Source: Nocardia iowensis
GTDB lineage: Bacteria; Actinomycetota; Actinomycetes; Mycobacteriales; Mycobacteriaceae
Direction of reading: 5' to 3'
NCBI RefSeq assembly: GCF_019222765.1
Contig: NZ_CP078145.1
Span: 744,001-808,000 of the forward strand
Length of the DNA stretch: 64,000 nucleotides
Made by a program: the position numbers and the translations under genes. The notes below the pieces were generated by a model. That model had not been told where the DNA came from. It made no database searches and saw only the letters and a list, made by a program, of their open reading frames with translations. This document shows, piece by piece, positions 35,135 through 43,794 of the stretch; positions within the stretch are counted from its first letter, which is position 1; the number at the start of each line of letters is the position of its first letter.

Positions 35135-36283
35135 TCAGCCGCCGCTGTGCATCACGTCGGCACCGTGCGGCACCGCGGGGTCCTCCGGATCGTCCAGCCA
35201 GCCGTGTGGCAGCGCGACCTTGCCAGGCGAACCCTGCCTGCCGCGTGGGCCTTCGGCGTCCCTGGGGAACGGCGCCGTCGGATCCAATTGCCCGACAAGG
35301 TCTTCCAACTCGGTGAGTCTCGACACCGTGGCGAACGCGCGGCGCAGGTCGGCGCCGACCGGGAAGCCCATCAGGTACCAGGCCATGTGCTTGCGCAGGT
35401 CGCGCATGGCCTTGTCCTCGCCGAGGTGCTCGGACAGCAGCGTGGCGTGCCGGTAGAGCACCTCGCCGACCCGGCCGAGGTTCGGCGGCTCGGGCAGTGG
35501 CTCGCCACGCAGCGCCGCCTGGAGTTCGGCGAACAGCCACGGGCGGCCGAGGCAGCCGCGGCCGACCACGACACCGTCACAGCCGGTTTCGTCCATCATC
35601 CGGACCGCGTCGGCGGCGGCGAAGATGTCGCCGTTGCCGAGCACCGGAATCGTGCGGACGGCTTCCTTCAGGCGCGCGATGGCCGACCAGTCGGCCTGCC
35701 CGGAGTACCGCTGCGCGGCGGTCCTGGCGTGCAGCGCAACCGCTTGCGCCCCTTCGGCTTCCGCGATGCGCCCGGCATCGAGGTAGGTCAGGTGCTCGTC
35801 GTCGATGCCGATCCGGAACTTCACCGTCACCGGGACGCCAGCGGGCTCGGCCGCCTGCACCATGGCGCGCACGATCCGGCTGAACAGCGCCCGCTTGTAG
35901 GGCAGCGCGGCACCGCCGCCGAGCCGGGTGACCTTCGGTACCGGGCAGCCGAGGTTGAGGTCGATGTGATCGGCCCAACCCTCGCCGACGATGATCCGCA
36001 CCGCCTCGCCGAGGGTGGCCGGGTCGACGCCGTACAGCTGCATCGACCGCGGGCTCTCGTCGGCGTCGAACGACATCATGTGCAGCGTCTTCTCGTTGCG
36101 CTCGACCACCGCCCGCGCGGTGATCATCTCGCAGACGTAGATGGAGGTCGGGCTACCGAATTCGCGGCACAGCTTGCGGAACGCCAGATTCGTGATGCCC
36201 GCCATCGGCGCGAGCACCACCGCCGGATCGACCGGATACGGTCCGATCCGCAGGTCGGTGGTCGCCTCGGAAGTCATCGTCAC
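35135..36283 (-). CDS. dusB: tRNA-dihydrouridine synthase (DusB family)
   Basis: FMN enzyme that reduces uridines in the tRNA D-loop. The 382-aa product is a TIM barrel with VVLAPMAGITNLAFRKLC, the catalytic-cysteine motif DLNLGCPVPKV, RIGIDDEH, HARTAAQRYSG and NGDIFAAADAVRMMDETGCDGVVVGRG. It matches Rv0823c. A C-terminal extension (about 340-382) is Pro/Gly-rich. GTG at 36283 is used; ATG two codons later is equally possible. Confidence 0.94.
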   Translation of the reverse strand: MTMTSEATTDLRIGPYPVDPAVVLAPMAGITNLAFRKLCREFGSPTSIYVCEMITARAVVERNEKTLHMMSFDADESPRSMQLYGVDPATLGEAVRIIVGEGWADHIDLNLGCPVPKVTRLGGGAALPYKRALFSRIVRAMVQAAEPAGVPVTVKFRIGIDDEHLTYLDAGRIAEAEGAQAVALHARTAAQRYSGQADWSAIARLKEAVRTIPVLGNGDIFAAADAVRMMDETGCDGVVVGRGCLGRPWLFAELQAALRGEPLPEPPNLGRVGEVLYRHATLLSEHLGEDKAMRDLRKHMAWYLMGFPVGADLRRAFATVSRLTELEDLVGQLDPTAPFPRDAEGPRGRQGSPGKVALPHGWLDDPEDPAVPHGADVMHSGG

Positions 36284-36466
36284 GCCGTCCAGTGTCTCAT
36301 TTCCGCACGTAAGGGGCCTGCTCGGGTCGTTGACCGAGAACAGCGGTACCGGGCAACCGTGCAGGCCGCAGCGATGCGGAAGCGCTCCGTTGGGCGGCGG
36401 ATGTGGCGTACCTCACCTGGCCGCGCCGTCGGCGGGTGGCGTGCCGGTGTCGGCGAGTGCGTCGAG

Positions 36467-37345
36467 TCAGCCGAGGCCGGGTAGGCGCTCGGCCAGATCG
36501 GCCAGCTGCCACGGACCGTCGGTTTCGATGGTCGCGGTGGCGGTCCAGCCGTCGAGTGCGGAGATCGCGCCGCCCTGTACCGCGAAGACCTTGCCGGTGA
36601 TCGGGCACTCTTCCGAGGCGAGGTAGCCGACGATCGGCGAAATGTTCTCGGGGGCAAAGGCATCGAACTCACCCTCGGGAACCTCGGCGGCGAACACGGC
36701 GCCCATGCCAGGCGTGGCCAGGGTGAGCCGGGTGCGGGCTACCGGGGCAATGGCGTTGGCGCGCACACCGTATCGCTCCAGTTCGAGCGCGGCGACCTGG
36801 GTCAGCGCGGCGATCCCCGCCTTGGCCGCGCCGTAATTCGCCTGGCCCGGGTTGGGCATGAAGGTGCCCGACGCCGAGGCGGTATTGATCACCGACGCCG
36901 CGACCTGCCTGCTCGCTTTCGACTGTTCCTTCCAATACGCGGCGGCGTGGTGCAGCACCGCGAAGTGGCCCTTGAGGTGCACCGCGATCACCGCGTCCCA
37001 CTGCGCCTCGTCCATCGCGGCGATGAACGCGTCGCGCAGGATGCCCGCGTTGTTGACCAGGATGTCCAGCCCGCCGAAGGTGGTGATCACCTGCTCGACA
37101 AGGGCTTTCGCACCGGCCCAAGCCGCGATGTCAGCCGTATCGGCGACCGCGCGCCCGCCCGCCGCGATGATCTCGTCGACCACCTGCTGCGCGGGCCCGG
37201 CGTCGGCGCCGACACCCTCGTTGTTGCCGCCGAGGTCGTTGACCACGACGGCGGCGCCCTCGGCGGCGAGCAGCAGCGCGTGCGCCCTGCCGATGCCGCG
37301 GCCGGCGCCGGTGACGATGGCGACGCGTCCGTCCAGCGAACCCAT
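36467..37345 (-). CDS. SDR oxidoreductase, 3-hydroxyacyl-CoA dehydrogenase-like (MFE-2 type)
   Basis: The 292-aa product is a classical SDR: cofactor loop TGAGRGIGRAH, NNAGI, and the catalytic Tyr-Lys in YGAAK. The segment VVVNDLGGNNEGVGADAGPAQQVVDEI is typical of the dehydrogenase domain of multifunctional enzyme type 2, which oxidises (3R)-hydroxyacyl-CoA. AAGGA lies before ATG 37345. It closes a MaoC-SRPBCC-SDR operon, which would supply hydration and dehydrogenation steps for some acyl-CoA; the substrate is unknown. Confidence 0.88.
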   Translation of the reverse strand: MGSLDGRVAIVTGAGRGIGRAHALLLAAEGAAVVVNDLGGNNEGVGADAGPAQQVVDEIIAAGGRAVADTADIAAWAGAKALVEQVITTFGGLDILVNNAGILRDAFIAAMDEAQWDAVIAVHLKGHFAVLHHAAAYWKEQSKASRQVAASVINTASASGTFMPNPGQANYGAAKAGIAALTQVAALELERYGVRANAIAPVARTRLTLATPGMGAVFAAEVPEGEFDAFAPENISPIVGYLASEECPITGKVFAVQGGAISALDGWTATATIETDGPWQLADLAERLPGLG

Positions 37346-37374
37346 GTCGTTCCTTTCGATTCGGGTGAGGGCGG

Positions 37375-37809
37375 TCAGTCGAGCAGACCGGCGAGGTTGG
37401 CGAGGGAGGCGTCGAGTTCCTTGGTGGCGGCGCGTTCGATCGCGCCGCCGATGGCGCCGACCATCATCTGACTGATGAACTCCGCGTCGATGGTGACCAG
37501 CGCGGCCCGGTCGCCGCTGGGCCGCACGGTCAGCGTGAAGCTGATGGTCGCGCCCGCCAGGCCGGTGCCGGAGAACTTCGTCGTGGTCGGGGCGGCGTAA
37601 TCGTCCACGGTGAAGGTGATGGTGTTCGCCATTCCCAGGATGGTGAGCACCTCGGTCATTTTCGCCCCGATGGACAGCCGTGCGGGCGGTGGCTCCTTCC
37701 ACTTGGTGTGCACCGTCAGCCACTCCTCGAAGCGGTTCGGATCGGACAGCACCGACCACACCTGCTCCGGTGCGGCCGGAAACTCCTTGGATACCTTTGC
37801 TTGTGCCAC
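37375..37809 (-). CDS. SRPBCC family protein (polyketide cyclase/START-like)
   Basis: The 144-aa product has the SRPBCC helix-grip start KVSKEFPAAPEQVWSVLSDPNRFEEWL and later strands LTVRPSGDRAALVTIDAEF, ending in a C-terminal helix. Such proteins bind hydrophobic ligands and sometimes act as cyclases or lipid carriers. It lies between the MaoC and SDR genes with short gaps (15 and 29 bp), so it probably works on the same pathway; no specific role can be assigned. Confidence 0.85.
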   Translation of the reverse strand: MAQAKVSKEFPAAPEQVWSVLSDPNRFEEWLTVHTKWKEPPPARLSIGAKMTEVLTILGMANTITFTVDDYAAPTTTKFSGTGLAGATISFTLTVRPSGDRAALVTIDAEFISQMMVGAIGGAIERAATKELDASLANLAGLLD

Positions 37810-37824
37810 GGTGGTGCTCCTTGC

Positions 37825-38697
37825 TCAGGTTGCCGGGACGAACTCGGCGAGCCCGTCCTGGATGACGAATTGGTCGCTGTCGGACCAGGTTTCGAAGACG
37901 TAGCGGTCCCTGCCATCCCGGTTGCCCGTCGCCCACGTCGCGGTGGTGATGGTCTGCCCCGGGAATGCGGGCGAACTCAACCGCACCGCAAGCCTTTTCA
38001 GCCGAGCCGGATCGTCCGGGCTGATCCGGGTGATCAGTGCGTGGGAGATGAACGCGATCGTGCACAGGCCGTGGATGATGATCCCCGGCTGCCCCATTGC
38101 CTTGGCGAACTCGTCGACCAGGTGGATCGGCATCGGATCGCCCGCCGCTTCGGCGTACCGGAAGGTCTGGTCCGCGTCGAAGGTCTGCGACACGGTGAAG
38201 TCCGGTTCCCTGGCCCGCAGGTTCTCGTCGAAGAAGTGGGCCGGACTCGGTTCGCCTCGGGCGCCGTCGAATCGGCCACCACGGAAGAATCCGATGAAGT
38301 ACTGCTCGTTGACCAGATCGCCGTTGCTCACGCTGTGCGTCTCGAGGTGTGCGGTGACGACCACGCCTGATGATTTGCCCTCGATCCCGGTCGGCCGGGC
38401 GCGCACCTCCAGCGTCTCGCCCGGCTCGATCGGCCGGTGGAACCGGAAGTCGTGCTCGCCGTGCAGGATCCGCAGCATCAGCTCATCGGGTACCACCGAC
38501 ATCGCGGCATCGGCCATCAGCACCGTGGCCGGTACGACCGCGAAAACCGGTGGCGCGTAAACGCCGTCGAGATGCTGTTGGATCGGATCGTTGGTCGCGG
38601 CGGCATAGGCGATCGTGCGCCGCCGATCCACCTCGAACGTGCCGCGCGCACCCCAGCTGCCCAACCGCTCCAGATCGAAGCTCGTCCCGTCCGTCAC
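37825..38697 (-). CDS. MaoC-like double hot-dog enoyl-CoA hydratase
   Basis: The 290-aa product contains two hot-dog folds. The N-terminal half (1-140) resembles MaoC_dehydrat_N; the C-terminal half has the hydratase-2 segment RYAEAAGDPMPIHLVDEFAKAMGQPGIIIHGLCT, in which D..H is the catalytic pair. (R)-specific hydration of trans-2-enoyl-CoA is the expected activity. It is the first gene of the MaoC-SRPBCC-SDR operon and is divergent from the AraC regulator. Confidence 0.88.
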   Translation of the reverse strand: MTDGTSFDLERLGSWGARGTFEVDRRRTIAYAAATNDPIQQHLDGVYAPPVFAVVPATVLMADAAMSVVPDELMLRILHGEHDFRFHRPIEPGETLEVRARPTGIEGKSSGVVVTAHLETHSVSNGDLVNEQYFIGFFRGGRFDGARGEPSPAHFFDENLRAREPDFTVSQTFDADQTFRYAEAAGDPMPIHLVDEFAKAMGQPGIIIHGLCTIAFISHALITRISPDDPARLKRLAVRLSSPAFPGQTITTATWATGNRDGRDRYVFETWSDSDQFVIQDGLAEFVPAT

Positions 38698-38728
38698 TGG
38701 TGTTTCACCCGGCCTCCTGGGTCGGCGT

Positions 38729-38748
38729 CGTTGCCCGATACCGCAACG
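38729..38748. promoter_or_regulatory. Inverted repeat in the MaoC/AraC divergent promoter
   Basis: CGTTGC-CCGATACC-GCAACG is a perfect 6-8-6 inverted repeat, 32 bp from the MaoC start. It is a candidate site for the divergent AraC-type regulator or another factor. Confidence 0.4.
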
Positions 38749-38861
38749 CTAGAAACCGGCGGCGGCAGCCGGGATGACCGCGCGGCGCAGGTTCGGTGAC
38801 CGCCGCGCTCACCGCATCCGGCCTGGTAGGTTCGCCTCGACCAGGGACGCAGGAGGTATCG

Positions 38862-39863
38862 GTGACGGCGAGGACGGTGCCGATCGACTTCGTGCGTTCC
38901 GCCGTCGCCACCGCCGAGCGGCAAGGCGTCGACATCGAGCAGCTACTCGGCAGCGTCGGCGTCGCACCGGAGCTGCTGGCTCAGGATCGAGCGCGCGTCA
39001 CCGTCGAGCAGATGGCCGCGACCGTGCGCCAACTCTGGCGGATCAGCGACGACGAACTGTTCGGCCTCGGCCCGGCACCCGTGCCGCGCGGGTCGATTCG
39101 GCTGGTCGGCTTCGGCGTGGTCGGCTGCCCCGATCTGGGCTCGGCGATCCACCGGTTCATCGAATACCGGCGACTGCTGCCCGGCCTGCCGCCGATGGCG
39201 GTGACCACGACCGGCGAACTCACCAGATACACGATCGACACCAGCGTGCTCGACGAGGGCGAAGAGCTGCTCACCGTCTTCCTGCTGGCGGGCGTGCACC
39301 GCATGATCTCCTGGGGCATCGGCCGCCGAGTCGCCCTGCGTCAGGTGGAGTTTCCGTATCCACGGCCACGCAATATCGACGACTACGACCTGGTCTTCGG
39401 CGCCCCGCTCGTCTTCGATGCCGCCACCGCGGCCATCACCTTCGACAGCGATCTACTCGCCGCGCCGATCGCCCGCACCGAGGAAGATCTGATCGCGTGG
39501 ACGCGCAACGCGCCGACCGACGTGCTGTCCCGCCGCGACTACGGCACCTCGCTCGCCGAGCAGGTGCGCAAGATCCTCGCTCGCGGGTTGCGTGGTGACT
39601 GGCCGACCGCCGACGAGGTGGCCAGGCGACTGGCCATGAGCCCGCAGACGGTGCGCCGCAAGCTCGGCGACGAGGGCACCTCGATCACCCAGATCCGCGA
39701 GGACATCCTGCGCGACGCGGCCGTGGCCAGCCTGGTGCGCGGCGACGAGACGGTCGAGGCGCTCTCGGCCCGGCTCGGCTTCTCCGAACCCAGTGCGTTC
39801 CGGCGCGCGTTCCGTCGCTGGACCGGCAGCCCGCCGGGTTCCTATCGTGGTTCCGCGCCTTAG
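38862..39863 (+). CDS. AraC family transcriptional regulator (Arabinose_bd/OruR type)
   Basis: The 333-aa product has an N-terminal ligand-binding-like domain of the PF12625 type (PIDFVRSAVATAERQGVDIEQLLGSVGV) and a C-terminal AraC HTH (about 235-330): TADEVARRLAMSPQTVRRKLGDEG and EALSARLGFSEPSAFRRAFRRWTGSPPGSYR. GTG at 38862 follows AGGAGG by 5 bases and was chosen over an upstream in-frame start at 38796. It is divergent from the MaoC operon and convergent with an SDR gene (stops abut), so it likely controls these lipid genes. Confidence 0.9.
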   Translation: MTARTVPIDFVRSAVATAERQGVDIEQLLGSVGVAPELLAQDRARVTVEQMAATVRQLWRISDDELFGLGPAPVPRGSIRLVGFGVVGCPDLGSAIHRFIEYRRLLPGLPPMAVTTTGELTRYTIDTSVLDEGEELLTVFLLAGVHRMISWGIGRRVALRQVEFPYPRPRNIDDYDLVFGAPLVFDAATAAITFDSDLLAAPIARTEEDLIAWTRNAPTDVLSRRDYGTSLAEQVRKILARGLRGDWPTADEVARRLAMSPQTVRRKLGDEGTSITQIREDILRDAAVASLVRGDETVEALSARLGFSEPSAFRRAFRRWTGSPPGSYRGSAP

Positions 39864-40730
39864 CTATTCGCCGCGCAGGCGCCGGTGGTACTTCTCTCTG
39901 ATCTCCGGGTTGGGTTGCGCGTAAGCCGTTGTCGCCCCGGTGATCCGCGCGACGCCGAGCTGCGCCCGGTACGGCAGCAGCTGCGCGGACTTGATGATCG
40001 CGGCCAACCGGCGCGGCACCGTCACCATCGGCTTGCCCCGGACCACCGTCCGCACGATCGCCTGCGCGACGTCCTCGGGATCCACCGTGGTCATCGGCTC
40101 GATCCAGCCGGGCATGTTCGCACCGGCCGACAGCTCGGTGCGCACGATGCCGGGCAGCACCGCCGAGACCCGCACGCCGTGCTCCTTCAGTTCCAGGTGA
40201 AGCGCCGAGGTGAAGCCCACCACCGCATGCTTGCTCGCGCAGTAGGTGGCCAGGCCCGGAAAGCCTTGCGTGCCAGCCAGGGACGCGATGTTGATGAGGT
40301 GCCCGCTGCCACGCGCCAGGAAGCGCTTGGTGGCCAGCCGCGACCCGTGGATCACCCCGCGCAGGTTGATGTCGAGGATCCGGTCGGTCATCGCCTCGTC
40401 CTCGTCGGCGAACAATCCGGTCGGCATGATGCCCGCGTTGTTGATGAGCACGTCCAGCGGCCCGAGCTGCTGCTCGACCTCATCGAGGAACGCGGCGAAC
40501 GAGTCGCGGTCGATGACGTTCAGCGGCAGGCCGATGATCCTGGCCGCCGGGTCGGCCCCGAGCTCGACCGCGGTCTTGGCCACCAGTTCCACGTCGATGT
40601 CCCCGATCGCGACCGCGGCGCCCGCCCCGAGGAATGCCTCGGCCGTGGCCCGGCCGATCCCGCGGGCCCCGCCGGTGATCGCGACGACCTTCCCCGCGAG
40701 CGGGTGCTCGTCCTTCGGTGCACTGGTCAT
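39864..40730 (-). CDS. Short-chain dehydrogenase/reductase
   Basis: The 288-aa product is a classical SDR with TGGARGIGRAT, NNAGIMPTG, a catalytic YCASK and a C-terminal stretch (about 225-288) that resembles mycobacterial SDRs acting on lipids (VTVPRRLAAIIKSAQLLP). Substrate not assignable. It lies upstream-to-downstream after the acyl-CoA dehydrogenase gene on the same strand, with about 150 bp between them, and its stop directly abuts the AraC gene stop. Confidence 0.87.
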   Translation of the reverse strand: MTSAPKDEHPLAGKVVAITGGARGIGRATAEAFLGAGAAVAIGDIDVELVAKTAVELGADPAARIIGLPLNVIDRDSFAAFLDEVEQQLGPLDVLINNAGIMPTGLFADEDEAMTDRILDINLRGVIHGSRLATKRFLARGSGHLINIASLAGTQGFPGLATYCASKHAVVGFTSALHLELKEHGVRVSAVLPGIVRTELSAGANMPGWIEPMTTVDPEDVAQAIVRTVVRGKPMVTVPRRLAAIIKSAQLLPYRAQLGVARITGATTAYAQPNPEIREKYHRRLRGE

Positions 40731-40881
40731 GTTCTCGGCCTTTCCGCTGCGTGATCCGAGCGAGCACGGCCGGTCGGCGAATACCCCGACCGGCGCGGCG
40801 CACTGTCCTCAGTGTCGGCGTTCCCGCGCGGATCGTCGGCGGATTCGGCAATCACGAAGCGGCGGAGCGGGACTCGCCGGA

Positions 40882-42027
40882 TCAGAGACCACGCGCGATG
40901 ATCTCCTTCATGATCTCGTTGGTGCCGCCGTAGATCTTCTGGATCCGCGAATCGGTGAAGATCCGCGCGATCGGATATTCGGCCATGTACCCGTAGCCGC
41001 CGAACAGCTGTAAACAGCGGTCCGCCAAGATGTTCTGTTGCTCGGACAGCCACAGCTTGGCCTTGGCCGCAGTGGGAATGTCCAGGTCGCCGGTGACGTG
41101 CTTTTCGATGCAATCGTCCAGAAAGCTCCAGCCCACGGTGACCGCCGTAGCGCATTCGGCGAGCGTGAATTTGGTGTTCTGGAACGCGAAAAGCGGCTTG
41201 CCGAAGGCGCTTCGCTCCCTGGTGTACTCCAGTGTCAACTCGACCGTCTTCTCCATCGTCGCCATCGCGGTGACCGCGATGATCAGCCGCTCCTGCGCGA
41301 GCTGCTGCATCAACTGGATGAAGCCCATGTTCTCGGCCTCGCCGATCAGGTTCGCGCGCGGCACCCGCACCTCGTCGAAGAACAGCTCGCAGGTGTCCTG
41401 CCCGTGCTGGCCGATCTTGTGCAGATTGCGGCCACGCCGGAAACCGGCGCGGCTCGTCTCGACCGCGATCAGCGAAAGCCCGCCCGCGCCGCCCTGCTCG
41501 TTCGTCTTGGCGACCACCAGCACCAGGTCGGCCAGGAAACCATTGGAAATGAACGTCTTGGCGCCGTTGACGACGTATTCGTCGCCCTGCACGGTCGCGG
41601 TGGTGCGGATCGCCTGCAGGTCCGATCCGGTGCCCGGCTCGGTCATCGCGATCGCCGCGACGATCTCCCCTGAGGCCAGCTTCGGCAGCCAGGTCTTCTT
41701 CTGCTCGTCGGTGCCGTAGCCCGCGATGTAGTGCGCGATGATGGTGCTGTGCACCGGCCCGCCGAAGCTGGGCGCCAGCGCGCGCACCTGCTCGATGGCG
41801 ATCACGGCGTCGTGCCGGAAGTCGCCGCCCCCGCCGCCGTACTCCTCCGGGATGCTGGGGCACAGCAGGCCGAGTTCGCCCGCCCGCAACCAGACCTCGC
41901 GATCGATGTGCTGCTGCTGCGCCCACCGCTCCTCGTGCGGCGCGCATTCTTTGCCGAAGAAGTCGCGCGACAGCTCGGCCAGCGCGTCCATCTCCGCGTC
42001 CATCCAGCGTGAGCGGTGCTTTGCCAT
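40882..42027 (-). CDS. Acyl-CoA dehydrogenase
   Basis: FAD enzyme that forms trans-2-enoyl-CoA. The 381-aa product has AMTEPGTGSDLQAI (FAD/acyl binding), GAKTFISNG, AERLIIA-type helix reading QERLIIAVTAMA, YTRERSAFGKPL and the C-terminal signature LFGGYGYMAEYPIARIFTDSRIQKIYGGTNEIMKEII. ATG at 42027 has AAGGGA upstream; longer starts up to 42192 are not family-like. Together with the MaoC and SDR genes nearby it could supply the first of three successive beta-oxidation steps. Confidence 0.94.
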   Translation of the reverse strand: MAKHRSRWMDAEMDALAELSRDFFGKECAPHEERWAQQQHIDREVWLRAGELGLLCPSIPEEYGGGGGDFRHDAVIAIEQVRALAPSFGGPVHSTIIAHYIAGYGTDEQKKTWLPKLASGEIVAAIAMTEPGTGSDLQAIRTTATVQGDEYVVNGAKTFISNGFLADLVLVVAKTNEQGGAGGLSLIAVETSRAGFRRGRNLHKIGQHGQDTCELFFDEVRVPRANLIGEAENMGFIQLMQQLAQERLIIAVTAMATMEKTVELTLEYTRERSAFGKPLFAFQNTKFTLAECATAVTVGWSFLDDCIEKHVTGDLDIPTAAKAKLWLSEQQNILADRCLQLFGGYGYMAEYPIARIFTDSRIQKIYGGTNEIMKEIIARGL

Positions 42028-42539
42028 GTCGCCAGTCCCTTTCCCATCCGACGCCGTCGTCGTGCATTCACGGTAGGAACCGCAAGGTCGTCCGGGTAGG
42101 ACCGAGCCGCCCGAATCCGATGACCGCAGCGCTCTCGCATAGGCCGGGTTTCTCGGGTCGGCACGCGGCGATTCTGCCGAACGAAACTGCACGAGCGGCC
42201 GACGAGCGGAAGGCCGAGCAGATATCCACTCATTACCCGGTCGAGTCCAATACCATCGGGCAGCTTGCCGGTCACCGCAAAGGTCATTTTCGAGCAGGGC
42301 GACATCTACAAGGCGAATGCGTTCGTCAACTCGAACAGCGCGACGGCGCGGAATGCGGGGTCCGTTGAAGTAAGCGGGCCTATGAAGTGAGTGGCCCTTT
42401 GCCGGTTTATCGCGTCGAAGCGAATCTTCGACGCAATAAACCTTCGAAGTAGGAAATAGCTGGACTCGGCGTTAGCCGGACATACGCGAGCCGCCGCCCG
42501 GGTAACCGGGCGGCGGCTCTAGGTGTATCGGGTGCGAGC
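42028..42539. other. Intergenic stretch between acyl-CoA dehydrogenase and desA
   Basis: The 512-bp stretch holds the desA terminator (42488-42519), a 17-bp hairpin with one mismatch (42404-42420 with 42426-42442), and a plus-strand open frame without a start, 42124-42390. The last 45 codons of that frame (LPVTAKVIFEQGDIYKANAF and on to TGA) have strongly coding-like third positions and may be the 3' remnant of a lost gene. A minus-strand frame in the same place overlaps the dehydrogenase start and is not trusted. Confidence 0.35.
42488..42519 (-). terminator. Terminator of desA
   Basis: GAGCCGCCGCCCGG and its exact complement make a 14-bp stem with a GTAA loop, 21 bases after the desA stop. 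Confidence 0.85.
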
Positions 42540-43511
42540 TCAGCTCGCGGTGCTGCCTGCCATCTGGCGTTCGGCCTTGGCGGCCTCGCGGGCGAGCATC
42601 CGGTCGCGCTGCTCTTCGAACTTCAGCACGTCCTTGCCGAGCTTGTCGAGGTACGCGGCGAGCCGCTCGCGGCAGGCTTCACCGCGTGCGGTGAAGTCCT
42701 CGCGGTCGAAGATGTTCCACTTCTTCAGCACCGGCTGCACCACTTCTTCCATGTGCTGGCGCAGATCGTAGATGCCGTGCTTGGCCATCAGGACGCCGTT
42801 GCGGCGGAAGTTCGGCATGCCGGCGCCGGGCATCTGGAAGTTCTCCAGGATCAGCGTGATGGCCTCGATGGTCTGGTCGGGGGCCAGGTCAAGGGCCGCG
42901 CCACACATGTTGCGGTAGAAGATCATGTGCAGGTTCTCGTCGGCGGCGACGCGCTGCAGCATGCGATCGGCGATCGGGTCGTCACAAACCTTGCCGGTGT
43001 TGCGGTGGCTGACTCGGGTGGCTAGTTCCTGGAAGGTCACGTACGCGACGGAGTGCAGGAAGCCCGCGTCGGCCTCGGTCGGCGACGCGAAGCCGTTGGT
43101 CATGTGGATCATCCGGGCCTCTTCGAGAGCGACCGGGTCGACGCCGCGGGTGACCACCAGGTAGTCGCGCATCACGATGCCGTGCCGGTTCTCTTCGGCG
43201 GTCCAGCGACCCACCCAGGTGCCCCAGGCACCGTCCTGCGAGAAGTTCTCGGCGATCTCGCGGTGGTACGAGGGCAGGTTGTCTTCGGTCAGCAGGTTGG
43301 TGATCATGGCCGCCTTCGCGACCTCGCCCAGCCGGGACTGCTCCGGGTCCCAATCGATGCCCCCGAGTGCGGCGAAATTGCGGCCTTCATCCCACGGGAC
43401 GTAGTCGTGCGGATGCCATTCCTTTGCCAAAGAGAAGTGCCGGTTGACGTTTTCTGCGGCAACCGGCTCCAACTCCGTAAGAAGCTCGAGTTGAGTCAGA
43501 TCCCTTGCCAT
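42540..43511 (-). CDS. desA1: Acyl-ACP desaturase (DesA1-like)
   Basis: Soluble di-iron desaturase of the acyl-carrier-protein type; in mycobacteria DesA1 is essential and contributes to mycolic acid precursor desaturation. The 323-aa product is mostly helical with the two ligand motifs EENRH (near residue 107) and DENLH (near 192). It matches Rv0824c in place. ATG at 43511 has AAGGG upstream; the longer frame to 43619 is not supported. An imperfect palindrome about 75 bp upstream may be its operator. Confidence 0.93.
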   Translation of the reverse strand: MARDLTQLELLTELEPVAAENVNRHFSLAKEWHPHDYVPWDEGRNFAALGGIDWDPEQSRLGEVAKAAMITNLLTEDNLPSYHREIAENFSQDGAWGTWVGRWTAEENRHGIVMRDYLVVTRGVDPVALEEARMIHMTNGFASPTEADAGFLHSVAYVTFQELATRVSHRNTGKVCDDPIADRMLQRVAADENLHMIFYRNMCGAALDLAPDQTIEAITLILENFQMPGAGMPNFRRNGVLMAKHGIYDLRQHMEEVVQPVLKKWNIFDREDFTARGEACRERLAAYLDKLGKDVLKFEEQRDRMLAREAAKAERQMAGSTAS

Positions 43512-43584
43512 GTATGAACCCTTCAGTCTGTGCGTCCGGTCGTGCAGGTCATCCCCCCAAGGTAGACCGATGTCGTGCGGCCAT

Positions 43585-43603
43585 ACCTTACGGCACCGTA
43601 GGT
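43585..43603. promoter_or_regulatory. Imperfect palindrome upstream of desA
   Basis: ACCTTACGG-CA-CCGTAGGT pairs as an inverted repeat with one extra T in the left arm, 74 bp before the desA start. A fatty-acid-responsive repressor site is possible; the factor is not identified. Confidence 0.35.
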
Positions 43604-43794
43604 GTGATGCGAAGCGCATCCGATTGCCCGTTCATGCCCCGTGATGCACGTCATACGCCCTCGTCGGCGTTCGGCGCCCACCCTCGAGTGTATGACTTCG
43701 GCCCGCAGCGAGGGGAATATCGCGACCGGCCGGAGAGTGTTAGCTCGGCGTGCCGCACCGCACATGCCGAGGTGAAACGCATGAGCCGCCCCGC

